Translations under genes and position numbers: made by a program
Notes under the pieces: model-generated
Database searches by the model: none
The model's input: the letters and a program-made list of their open reading frames with translations, nothing else
What the model was told of the DNA's origin: nothing
Shown here: positions 1-6,061 of the stretch, in pieces
Layout: every line of letters starts with the position of its first letter
How positions within the stretch are numbered: the first letter of the stretch is position 1
Source of the DNA: Anaerolineae bacterium
GTDB lineage: Bacteria > Chloroflexota > Anaerolineae > CG2-30-64-16
Reading direction: 5' to 3'
Assembly: GCA_025454565.1 (NCBI GenBank)
Contig: JALOOE010000097.1
Span: 1-7,573 of the forward strand
Length of the DNA: 7,573 nucleotides

Positions 1-134
1 ACAACTTCCCGACCCCGCCGGTAGTTGACGGCGATCCGTACGGCTATGGCGAGCGGCCGATCCCCAGCCCGGTGGGCGCCCCGACGGGGCTGCCGGCCCC
101 TGCGCCCGCCCCGAGCGCGTCGGGGGGAAACTGA
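1..134 (+). CDS. ctaD: Cytochrome c oxidase subunit I, C-terminal tail (partial)
   Basis: Only the last 43 codons are present; the gene enters from the left edge with the reading frame beginning at base 3 and ends at TGA 132-134. The visible residues begin NFPTPPVVDGDPYGYGERP and run into an Ala/Pro-rich tail. An Asn-Phe-Pro then Pro-Val-Val then Asp-Pro-Tyr then Tyr-Gly-Glu pattern is what I expect at the cytoplasmic C-terminus of heme-copper oxidase subunit I, after the last membrane helix. No catalytic residue is in view, because all heme and CuB ligands lie upstream. The assignment therefore rests on this short motif and on subunit III and IV genes following directly, the standard cta gene order. 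Subunit I carries the heme and CuB site where oxygen is reduced. A different Pro-rich protein cannot be excluded from 43 residues, but the context makes it unlikely. Confidence 0.75.
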   Translation, partial: NFPTPPVVDGDPYGYGERPIPSPVGAPTGLPAPAPAPSASGGN

Positions 135-211
135 CGAGTAGCGAGTGAAACGTGACGAGTGATGCGTGATCGTGGTTCGTCATGTATCGCATGTCACGCA
201 TCACGCAATAC
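135..211. repeat. Intergenic inverted array of 7-bp repeats with hairpin potential
   Basis: The gap between the subunit I stop and subunit III start is mostly low-complexity repeat. On the left arm GTGA recurs at 145, 152, 159 and 166, exactly 7 bp apart, giving heptamers CGAGTGA, AACGTGA, CGAGTGA and TGCGTGA. On the right arm the complementary heptamer TCACGCA occurs twice in perfect tandem (194-200 and 201-207). The arms form an 11-bp perfect stem, 159-169 pairing with 194-204, around a 24-nt loop. There is no T-run after the stem, so it does not look like a classic intrinsic terminator. It could be a short tandem heptamer element or an mRNA processing or stability hairpin between the ctaD and ctaE messages. 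The repeat structure is read directly; any role is inference. Confidence 0.75.
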
Positions 212-222
212 GTAAGATAACC

Positions 223-228
223 AGGTGA
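223..228 (+). promoter_or_regulatory. Ribosome binding site of ctaE
   Basis: AGGTGA lies 4 nt before the ATG at 233. It is a moderately good Shine-Dalgarno match with slightly short spacing, and it supports that ATG as the start of subunit III. Confidence 0.55.
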
Positions 229-232
229 CACC

Positions 233-829
233 ATGAGTGAAGCAACTTCCGCCGTAACCGGTCACGAGCAACCGATCAGCACCACGGGCTTGGATAACCG
301 TAAGCTGGGCATGTGGCTGTTCCTAGCCACCGAGGTCATGCTCTTTTCGGCGCTGATCGCGGGCTTTCTGGACATGCGCAGCCGCGGTCCGGCGGGCGCC
401 AACCATGTCCTGAACATCCCGCTCACCGCCTTCAACACATGGGTGTTGATTTGCAGCAGCTTGACTGTCGCGCTTTCCGTGGCCGCCATCCAACAGGGCA
501 AGGCCAAGCGGCTGCGCAACTTCCTGTTCCTGACCCTGCTGTTCGGCGCTACGTTCCTGAGCATCCAGGTCTTTGAGTACGTTACCTTGATCAGCAGCGG
601 CGAGCTGACACCCTGGGGCAGCCTCTTCGGCGCCGGGTTCTACATGGTAACCTCAGTTCACGGCTTGCATGTTTTCATCGGCCTGATTTGGTGTACGCTG
701 ACCATCATCTGGGCAATGCAGGGCAAATTCTCGCCCACCGAATACATGCGGGTCGAGGTGTTCGGGCTCTATTGGCACTTTGTCGATATCGTATGGATCA
801 TCCTGTTCACGATCATCTATCTGCTTTGA
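233..829 (+). CDS. ctaE: Cytochrome c oxidase subunit III (short five-helix form)
   Basis: This 198-aa integral membrane protein is subunit III of a heme-copper terminal oxidase, which supports stable proton uptake by subunit I. Five hydrophobic segments are visible at about residues 27-46, 69-88, 98-118, 137-160 and 177-198. Its length matches the short bacterial form that lacks the first two helices of the seven-helix mitochondrial type. Family hallmarks include LATEVMLFSAL with the membrane Glu34, SVHGLHVFIGL with His143 and His146, and the C-terminal GLYWHFVDIVWI. The ATG at 233 follows AGGTGA at 4 nt. Subunit I lies upstream and a subunit IV gene begins 10 nt downstream, so it belongs to the cta oxidase cluster. 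A bo3-type quinol oxidase subunit III (CyoC) is the main alternative. The tail of the upstream gene and the downstream FixH/FixG-like pair favour a cytochrome c oxidase, but ctaC is not in view to prove it. Confidence 0.93.
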   Translation: MSEATSAVTGHEQPISTTGLDNRKLGMWLFLATEVMLFSALIAGFLDMRSRGPAGANHVLNIPLTAFNTWVLICSSLTVALSVAAIQQGKAKRLRNFLFLTLLFGATFLSIQVFEYVTLISSGELTPWGSLFGAGFYMVTSVHGLHVFIGLIWCTLTIIWAMQGKFSPTEYMRVEVFGLYWHFVDIVWIILFTIIYLL

Positions 830-839
830 GGTTGCGCGC

Positions 840-1139
840 ATGAATCACAGCGATCCCGTTGAGGCTGAAAAGGCCGCGAAGCCGCATCACTATCCGACCA
901 GCCGCACCTATTTGCTCGTTTTTGCAGGGCTCGTAGTCTTGACTCTGGCCGAAGTGGGTGTGGCCTACATCGAAGGTGGTATCAAAGCGCCGCTCCTGCT
1001 CGGGATGGCCGCGATCAAGGCGCTGATGGTGATCCTGTTCTTCATGCACCTCAAGTATGATAGCCGTTGGTTCGCGTTCATCTTCTTCGCACCCATGGCT
1101 TTGGTGATCCCGCTGATCTGGATCTCGCTGATCCGTTAA
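840..1139 (+). CDS. ctaF: Cytochrome c oxidase subunit IV, prokaryotic type
   Basis: This 99-aa small membrane subunit belongs to the CtaF/CyoD-like (prokaryotic COX4) family, which helps assemble or stabilise the oxidase core and carries no cofactor. Three hydrophobic helices are visible at about residues 23-44, 50-70 and 76-97. Characteristic residues are Glu38 in LTLAEVGVAY, Lys60 in helix 2 and FFMHLKYD at the end of helix 2. The ATG at 840 is chosen because TGAGG (827-831), overlapping the ctaE stop codon, sits 8 nt upstream. The frame is also open further upstream from a TTG at 780, but that would overlap ctaE and add residues the family lacks. The 10-nt gap from ctaE implies co-transcription and probably translational coupling. 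The gene symbol is by analogy with Bacillus ctaF, since this family is named inconsistently. Confidence 0.88.
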   Translation: MNHSDPVEAEKAAKPHHYPTSRTYLLVFAGLVVLTLAEVGVAYIEGGIKAPLLLGMAAIKALMVILFFMHLKYDSRWFAFIFFAPMALVIPLIWISLIR

Positions 1140-1143
1140 GCCT

Positions 1144-1614
1144 ATGTCTCTCAACACGGCGATCGATGTTGCGCCAACACTCGATATCAGACGGCCCGAA
1201 GCTGCCCGCCGCCTCGCGCGCTGGGCGGCTTTTCTGTGTGCGCTCGCGGTGCTCAGCGTGCTGTGCGCCGGCTGCGGCCGCATCCAACAGACGCCCGCGG
1301 CAGCACAAGACGGCTACACCGTTACGCTGGTTGCGCAGCCAGCGACGCCCGTCGTCGGCGACGGCACGCTTGTCGTGACGCTCCGCGACCCCGCAGGCCA
1401 GCCTGTATCAGGCGCCCGGCTCCAGGTGGAAGGCAACATGAGCCACGCCGGCATGAAACCGTCCTTCGGCAAGATCCGCGGGGAGGATGCGGGACAATAC
1501 ACCGTGGCGATCCCGTGGACGATGGGCGGCGACTGGTATGTGGACATCAAGGCCACGCTGTCCGACGGTCGTGTGATCGCCAGGCGCTTTCCGATCGCCG
1601 TCCATGCCAAATAG
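1144..1614 (+). CDS. FixH/YtkA-like lipoprotein, putative metal-handling oxidase accessory
   Basis: This is a 156-aa exported protein. A basic N-terminus (about residues 16-26) is followed by a hydrophobic stretch (27-43) and then Cys44 in VLCAGCGR. That resembles a lipobox, although the -3 position is Cys instead of the usual Leu. The mature part is a small beta-rich domain of the YtkA/FixH type: VTLVAQPATPVVGDGTLVVT, then NMSHAGMKP around residues 98-106, then TMGGDWYVDI. His and Met residues around the MSHAGM motif are typical of the family and could bind copper, which is inference. It starts 4 nt after ctaF and overlaps the next gene by 11 nt. FixH homologs accompany FixG/CcoG in oxidase maturation clusters, which fits here. 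The Shine-Dalgarno is weak, so translation is probably coupled to ctaF. An N-terminal membrane anchor instead of lipidation is the alternative. Confidence 0.72.
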   Translation: MSLNTAIDVAPTLDIRRPEAARRLARWAAFLCALAVLSVLCAGCGRIQQTPAAAQDGYTVTLVAQPATPVVGDGTLVVTLRDPAGQPVSGARLQVEGNMSHAGMKPSFGKIRGEDAGQYTVAIPWTMGGDWYVDIKATLSDGRVIARRFPIAVHAK

Positions 1615-3211
1615 CGCAACGCGCCGCGCTCCGGATGTGCTAACGTGGCCCCTGCTGGGCCGCTTCCTCAAGTGGCAGCACGCGCGCACAGCCATGCAGA
1701 CGCCGGTGCTGCTCCTCACCGCGCTCATTCTCTTCGACGGTCTGCTCGGCCCACAGTTGGCCCCAAAGAACCTGGCGACAGTGAGCGTCTGGCTGCACTA
1801 CCGCGGGCTGGTTGTCCTGGCGCTGTTGGTCGCGGGCAATCTGTTCTGTATGGCGTGCCCGTTCATGCTGCCGAGGCAGGCCGCGCGCTGGCTGCGCGAA
1901 CGTTTCTGCGGCGGCGGTCGGCCATTTCCCGCCATCGTGCGCAACAAATGGCTGGCGCTAGCGCTCGTGTTGGCCTTCTTCTTTGTCTACGAGCGTTTCA
2001 GTCTGTGGGCAAGCCCGTGGCTCACCGCCTGGATCATCCTGGCCTATTTCGCCATCGCGTTCGCCGTGGACACGCTCTTTCGCGGCGCAGCGTTCTGCAA
2101 GTACGTCTGCCCGCTCGGTCAGTTCAACTTCTTCGGCTCGCTGATCTCACCGCTGGAGATCAAGGTGCGTGAGCCAGGGACGTGCGCGACGTGCCGGACG
2201 AAAGACTGCATCCAGTATCAACCCACAAAGCCGCTCTGGCCGGTCTCCGGCCGAGCCAGGCCACGATCAGAGACCGGCCCACAGCAATTCTCGGATAGGG
2301 AAACCCAGGGCGTGCGCGGCTGCGAGCTTTGGCTCTTTCAACCGCGCAAAGTGGGCAACATGGACTGCACCTTCTGCCTGGACTGCATCCACGCCTGCCC
2401 TTATGACAACGTCGGTATCATCGGCCGCGTGCCGACATCCGAGCTCTGGCGCGACCCGTTCCGCTCCGGGATCGGCCGCTTCAGCCAGCGGCGCGACCTG
2501 GCAGCGCTGGTGGCGCTGTTCGTCTTCGGCAGTTTCATCAACGCGTTCGCGATGATCCGGCCGGTCTATGCGTTGCGTGATCAGATCGGGCGGTGGTTGG
2601 GCGGCGCTTCTCCCACCAGCGAGCTGGCGGTCATCTTCCTGATCGGCCTGATCGTTCTGCCCGCGCTGCTGTTGATCGTCACGGGCTTCGTTACGCGTAT
2701 GGCGGCGCAGCGCATGGAGAAGATAGAGAGGGGAGATAGAGATAGAGATAGAGATAGAGATAGAGAGTGTAGGGAGCCGTTGCGCGTCGTCATCAGTCGC
2801 TATATCTATGCGCTTGTGCCGTTAGGCTTCGGCATGTGGTTGGCCCACTACAGCTTCCACTTCCTGACCGGCGGGCTGACCCTCGTGCCGGTGGCACAGT
2901 CGTTCCTGGCCGACGTGGGGCTATTGGGCGGCGCCGTCCAGTGGGGATTAGGGCCGATGGTCCCCGGCGAATGGCTCTTTCCCATCGAGGCGATCTTCCT
3001 GTATGCCGGCGCGTTCGCCTCGATCGTGGCGGCGCTGCAAATCGCGCTAAACCACCTGGGAATGACGCACAATGACGATCCGGCGGCGGCGCTCAAGCTC
3101 GCTGCGCCGTGGGTTGTTCTGATCCTGATATTGCTGCTCGCCGGACTGGCGATCCTCGTCCAGCCGATGGAGATGCGCGGCACGCTGCAGATGTCGGGTA
3201 GCCGACCATGA
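1604..3211 (+). CDS. CcoG/FixG/NapH-type membrane polyferredoxin
   Basis: This 535-aa polytopic membrane protein has ferredoxin-like iron-sulfur sites and probably moves electrons across or along the membrane. Early helices (about residues 33-50, 68-85, 117-134, 140-157) flank two CxxxCP-like motifs, FCMACP (81-86) and CKYVCP (165-170), as in the NosR/NapH/FixG group. A cysteine-rich cytoplasmic section follows: CATCRTKDC (194-202), Cys240, and a canonical 4Fe-4S site CTFCLDCIHACP (255-266). Further helices lie near 300-316, 341-361, 398-416, 457-483 and 503-520. The C-terminal half is longer than in CcoG. CcoG is established as a Cu(II) reductase for cbb3 oxidase assembly; a similar job here for an aa3-type enzyme is inference. 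The ATG at 1604 overlaps the preceding gene by 11 nt. I kept it because the N-terminal WPLLGRFLKWQHART segment looks conserved in relatives. Two odd insertions, residues about 213-236 and 376-389, are described separately. Confidence 0.82.
   Translation: MPNSATRRAPDVLTWPLLGRFLKWQHARTAMQTPVLLLTALILFDGLLGPQLAPKNLATVSVWLHYRGLVVLALLVAGNLFCMACPFMLPRQAARWLRERFCGGGRPFPAIVRNKWLALALVLAFFFVYERFSLWASPWLTAWIILAYFAIAFAVDTLFRGAAFCKYVCPLGQFNFFGSLISPLEIKVREPGTCATCRTKDCIQYQPTKPLWPVSGRARPRSETGPQQFSDRETQGVRGCELWLFQPRKVGNMDCTFCLDCIHACPYDNVGIIGRVPTSELWRDPFRSGIGRFSQRRDLAALVALFVFGSFINAFAMIRPVYALRDQIGRWLGGASPTSELAVIFLIGLIVLPALLLIVTGFVTRMAAQRMEKIERGDRDRDRDRDRECREPLRVVISRYIYALVPLGFGMWLAHYSFHFLTGGLTLVPVAQSFLADVGLLGGAVQWGLGPMVPGEWLFPIEAIFLYAGAFASIVAALQIALNHLGMTHNDDPAAALKLAAPWVVLILILLLAGLAILVQPMEMRGTLQMSGSRP
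2238..2279 (+). repeat. 10-bp inverted repeat inside the polyferredoxin gene
   Basis: GGCCGGTCTC at 2238-2247 is perfectly complementary in reverse to GAGACCGGCC at 2270-2279, leaving a 22-nt loop that itself contains further GGCC words. It encodes part of a Pro/Arg/Ser-rich, charged stretch (about residues 212-226) between Cys202 and Cys240, where I would expect a short linker. The palindrome is read directly; calling it an inserted palindromic element is inference. Confidence 0.7.
2722..2767 (+). repeat. In-frame GATAGA hexamer microsatellite in the polyferredoxin gene
   Basis: Five perfect tandem copies of GATAGA run from 2735 to 2764, preceded by a degenerate copy (GATAGAG at 2722) and followed by GAG. 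The hexamer is in frame and codes for five Asp-Arg pairs (residues 378-387) in a charged loop between predicted helices. It uses the AGA codon for Arg throughout, unlike the surrounding CGC/CGG-rich coding sequence, and its A+T content stands out locally. Because the unit is six bases, gain or loss of copies would keep the frame. Confidence 0.92.
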
Positions 3212-4110
3212 TCAGCGTCATCATCACCAGCTATCGCGAGGCGGCGACCATCGGCCGGGCGCTGGATGCCTTTCTGGCGCAGCTTCCCGCGGATGCCGAG
3301 ATTCTGGTTGTCTGCCCCGACCCGGAGACGACCGCGGTCGTGCACGAGTATGGCCGCCGGTATCCTGTCGTGCGGCACGTCACCGATCCGGGGCAGGGCA
3401 AGCCGTTGGCGCTCAACTGCGGGCTGGCAGCCGCACAGAGCGAGATCGTCGTGTTGAGCGATGGGGATGTTGTGATCGGCGAGGACGCGCTGCGGCCACT
3501 CCTGGCGCCCTTCGTCGAGCCCGGCGTGGGCGCAGTGACCGGCCGCCCGGTGAGCGCCAGCCCGCGGGACACGATGCTGGGCTACTGGTCGCATCTGCTG
3601 ACGGACAGCGCACATGCCGTCCGGCTGGCGCGCGAGCAGGCCGGCCGGTTCCTGCTCTGCTCCGGCTACCTGTTCGCCTTCCGCCGGTCGTTGATGGCTG
3701 ACATCCCGGTCGATGCGCTGGCCGAGGATGCTGTCATCTCGCATGAAATCGCCCAGGCCGGCTACCGCATCCGGTACGCGCCGGAGGCCCAGGTCTTCGT
3801 CAAATATCCGACCACCTATCGCGACTGGCTGCGCCAGAAGGTGCGCTCGACCGGCGGCTATGCCCAGGACTACATCCGCAAATCACCCTTCTCGATGCGT
3901 TCGGCGCGGCTGGAGGTCGTAGACGGCACGCGGCTGGCGCTCGCCTATCCGAAAACCCTGCATGAGCTGATTTGGACCGGCTTGCTCTTCGTCGCCCGGC
4001 TGCATCTCTGGTTGTTGGTGTTCTGGAATGTACGCGTGCGGCGGCGTCCGCTGAAGGCGCTCTGGCAGCGGGTGGAGACAACCAAGGGCCTCAGCGGAGC
4101 GCCGGACTAA
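3208..4110 (+). CDS. Family 2 glycosyltransferase with C-terminal membrane segment
   Basis: This 300-aa GT-A fold glycosyltransferase would move a sugar from a nucleotide-sugar donor to an unidentified acceptor. The N-terminus ISVIITSYREAATIGRALDA is the typical GT2 nucleotide-binding start. A metal-binding DxD motif appears as LSDGDV (Asp85, Asp87). An AEDAVIS motif (Glu173, Asp174) supplies the likely catalytic acid/base region, and QKVRSTGG (210-217) sits where processive members have QxxRW. One hydrophobic segment near residues 253-273 may anchor it to the membrane. There is no N-terminal signal peptide, so the catalytic part should face the cytoplasm. It shares a 4-nt ATGA overlap with the polyferredoxin stop and has no clear Shine-Dalgarno, so it is probably translated by coupling. 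Why a glycosyltransferase sits at the end of an oxidase operon is unclear; it could modify a cell-envelope lipid or polymer. Confidence 0.88.
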   Translation: MISVIITSYREAATIGRALDAFLAQLPADAEILVVCPDPETTAVVHEYGRRYPVVRHVTDPGQGKPLALNCGLAAAQSEIVVLSDGDVVIGEDALRPLLAPFVEPGVGAVTGRPVSASPRDTMLGYWSHLLTDSAHAVRLAREQAGRFLLCSGYLFAFRRSLMADIPVDALAEDAVISHEIAQAGYRIRYAPEAQVFVKYPTTYRDWLRQKVRSTGGYAQDYIRKSPFSMRSARLEVVDGTRLALAYPKTLHELIWTGLLFVARLHLWLLVFWNVRVRRRPLKALWQRVETTKGLSGAPD

Positions 4111-4117
4111 GCCACTC

Positions 4118-4660
4118 CTATTGCACAATGAACGCGTTTTCGACCTCCGATAGGCGTGACGGCCGTCGAAGGAGTGGCCGTTGGCATCCGCAGGATAGCC
4201 GATGCCCAGATATTCGTCGGCTGAATTGCCGAGGAGCCGGCCATCGCGCCGACGGCCCGGCTCAGGTAGTTGCCGTCCAGGAAGACGCGGCTGCCGAATA
4301 ACTCACCCGATGAGCGCACTTTTCCCAACGCGGCCTGTATCGTCCAGACCTTCTCGATATCATCCGGCGCGAGCAACTGGGTGCGGATGAAGGCCAGGGC
4401 GATCTGCGTGGGCGACTGAAAGCCCCGCTTGATGCCTGGGAGATAACCGCCCAATCGGGCCCGGCCACGAGAAAATCGCCGCCCGCATTGCCATTCGTGC
4501 GCGGGCTGCCGTAGCCGATGATATACGTATACAAGTCGCTGAGGATCGACAAGACATAGCGTTCGGCTTCGAAAGGCGGGACGCTCAGAACGATCGGCTC
4601 GGCGCGCAAATCCAGCCATGCGATGAAAGCCTCTTCAGCAACCTTGACTATGTGCTGATT
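4118..4660 (-). pseudogene. Decayed third copy of a DUF1254/DUF1214 protein gene
   Basis: On the minus strand this stretch encodes fragments clearly similar to the intact 433-aa neighbour (6238-7539), spread over three frames. From 4651 downward, IVKVAEEAFI resembles the family N-terminus. It joins directly to AWLDLRAEPIVLSVPPF and then RTNGNAGGDFLVAGPDW in the same frame, so roughly 60 residues are missing. A one-base loss near 4447-4450 shifts the frame into GYLPGIKRGF and IALAFIRTQLLAPDDIEK. This then jumps in frame to VRSSGELFGSR, with about 100 residues missing. A second one-base loss near 4236-4242 shifts into LLGNSADEYLGIGYPADANG. Similarity then breaks off, perhaps with a last scrap VENAFIVQ in the first frame ending at TAG 4118-4120. 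The C-terminal 80 or so residues, including the conserved QH and NWLP motifs, are absent. No complete protein can be made. It ends 7 nt from the convergent glycosyltransferase stop. Confidence 0.85.
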
Positions 4661-4666
4661 CCTCCT
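4661..4666 (-). promoter_or_regulatory. Relict Shine-Dalgarno of the pseudogene
   Basis: The minus strand reads AGGAGG here, overlapping the TAG stop (4665-4667) of the 460-aa gene upstream. The codon 9 nt further on, at 4651-4649, is ATA, not ATG. The arrangement suggests the third copy was once translationally coupled to the 460-aa gene and lost its start codon by a G-to-A change. The site is seen directly; the loss is inferred. Confidence 0.6.
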
Positions 4667-6047
4667 ACTTTGTGCGCTCGATAGCGGGCGGGAACCACTT
4701 CCCATCGACAATTGCCGCTTGCGGTAAGTACGTCCGCAGCGCAATGTTGAAGGCGCCGGCCGGCGCCGGTAGCCAGTTACCTTCGGGCACGCCGCCTGGC
4801 CGGTCATGTTGGATATACACGGTGAGACTGCCGTCGGGCGCGAGGGTGAGGCCGGGCGAATCGGGCCGAATGATGTACCGATTGAGCGCGTTTTCCACCA
4901 GAAGGGAAACCTCGTTGTACATCGTCAGCGACCAGAAACCGAATTCGCGCAACGGCGGCAGTGCCCCTTTCTTGAAGGTGACGGTGTAACGCTGACTGCC
5001 GTGTAGCGTCTGATTTTCACCGTCCCGATAGGCGAAGAAGTAGATGGCTTCCTGCAAAGGGAACAAGCCCATTTGCGTCGCCTGCACCACGGCGCGCGCG
5101 AGCAGGTGCGGACCGGCGAGGCCTGAGCTCGGATCCGGCACGCGCCAGCCGTTACGGACCGCGCCTGCCGAGATGCGCGCATTCATGATATCCTGCGCAT
5201 CGGCTGCGCCCTGCCTGATCGCCTGTTGTGATTCCGGGTCGCCGGGCAAACGCGACCCGGGGCCGACGCCTGCCGTTCTGAACAGCTCAGCTAAGCTGGC
5301 GTCTCCGGACGGTGGCAGGTTGATCCCCGTGTAGAAATTGGTGTATTCAAAGAATTGTAGCGGATCGCGCACCATCCGCATCCCTTGAATCTCATACGCG
5401 GACAGGTCCACAATCGGGAAACCGCGTTCGCCTCGACGCCACCTGTCCAGCGGCGTCAGTTGGATCGCGTCCTGCAAGGTATGCAGCATCTCGTATTCGC
5501 CCTGATTGCGTGTGAAGATGCGCTGCAGCAAGCAGATCGACGGCGTCGGTGCATCCAGCACGGCGCGGATTCCTGTGGGCGGCTCCCCATGCCAACCCGG
5601 CGGCACAACGAGATACTCGCCGCCGGCGTTGCCGTAGGCGCGGGGACTGATGATGGCGAAGTTGTTAAAGTAGGCATCCAGGATCGCCACCGAGTAATAA
5701 CGTCCGGGAATCGGCGGCACGCTCAACACCACCGGGCCTTGCTGATTCAGCAGCAGGTAACTCGCGCCATAGAGGGTATCCACGTTGGGGGAAACGGTGG
5801 TTGTCTTGGGGGTCGCCAGATCGCGCATCAGGACCCATCCGCCCAACGGGCACTCGGTCGGCGCGAAATAGCGCCGCCCCTGGATGAACTCGGTGAGCTG
5901 GCGCATGTGCAGGAACGCTGGGAACGCCTGCAGGTAAGCCTGCATGGCGATCGCCCGGACGTTGGCTGCCTCGGCCGCCCTGATCTCGTCAGGAGTGAGG
6001 TCGGGGCGGAAGTCTTCGATGCGAGGCAATTGCGTGAGATCGGACAT
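4665..6047 (-). CDS. DUF1254/DUF1214 domain protein (divergent 460-aa copy)
   Basis: This is a 460-aa protein with the paired architecture DUF1254 (about residues 85-220) then DUF1214 (about 335-450). The biochemical role of this family is not established. Family signatures visible are SPNVDTLYG (86-94), VVLSVPP, AYGNAGGEYLVVPPGW (137-152), FWSLTMYN (371-378), LTVYIQHDRPG (408-418) and the C-terminal NWLPAPAGAFNIALRTY (424-440). There is no signal peptide or membrane helix, so it looks cytoplasmic. The ATG at 6047 is chosen because AGAGGA (6060-6055 on this strand) lies 7 nt upstream; a TTG at 6065 would add six residues and has no better site. It differs greatly from the 433-aa neighbour outside the core motifs and has an extra N-terminal region of about 45 residues rich in aromatic and charged residues. 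It lies in a same-strand row with the other copies, probably co-transcribed. Confidence 0.88.
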   Translation of the reverse strand: MSDLTQLPRIEDFRPDLTPDEIRAAEAANVRAIAMQAYLQAFPAFLHMRQLTEFIQGRRYFAPTECPLGGWVLMRDLATPKTTTVSPNVDTLYGASYLLLNQQGPVVLSVPPIPGRYYSVAILDAYFNNFAIISPRAYGNAGGEYLVVPPGWHGEPPTGIRAVLDAPTPSICLLQRIFTRNQGEYEMLHTLQDAIQLTPLDRWRRGERGFPIVDLSAYEIQGMRMVRDPLQFFEYTNFYTGINLPPSGDASLAELFRTAGVGPGSRLPGDPESQQAIRQGAADAQDIMNARISAGAVRNGWRVPDPSSGLAGPHLLARAVVQATQMGLFPLQEAIYFFAYRDGENQTLHGSQRYTVTFKKGALPPLREFGFWSLTMYNEVSLLVENALNRYIIRPDSPGLTLAPDGSLTVYIQHDRPGGVPEGNWLPAPAGAFNIALRTYLPQAAIVDGKWFPPAIERTK

Positions 6048-6054
6048 GGTCGAA

Positions 6055-6060
6055 TCCTCT
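6055..6060 (-). promoter_or_regulatory. Ribosome binding site deciding the start of the 460-aa gene
   Basis: AGAGGA on the minus strand sits 7 nt before the ATG at 6047, favouring it over the in-frame upstream TTG at 6065, which this site would fall inside of. Confidence 0.6.
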
Positions 6061-6061
6061 A

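Noticed and set aside
159..204. The ctaD-ctaE hairpin as an intrinsic terminator
   Set aside because: There is no T-rich tract after the right arm, the loop is long, and the sequence is better explained as a heptamer repeat array.
780..839. An upstream TTG extension of the subunit IV gene
   Set aside because: It would overlap ctaE by 50 bases and add about 20 residues not expected in the family. The ATG at 840 has a well-placed TGAGG.
2848..3744. A 298-codon open frame on the minus strand opposite the polyferredoxin and glycosyltransferase genes
   Set aside because: Both plus-strand genes show strong family motifs across this span. The antisense product is compositionally odd, and I found no start site supporting it.
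4107..4619. A 170-codon minus-strand frame as an intact gene
   Set aside because: Only its middle part matches DUF1254 family sequence. Its beginning and end are out-of-frame readings of the pseudogene, so it is not a functional ORF.
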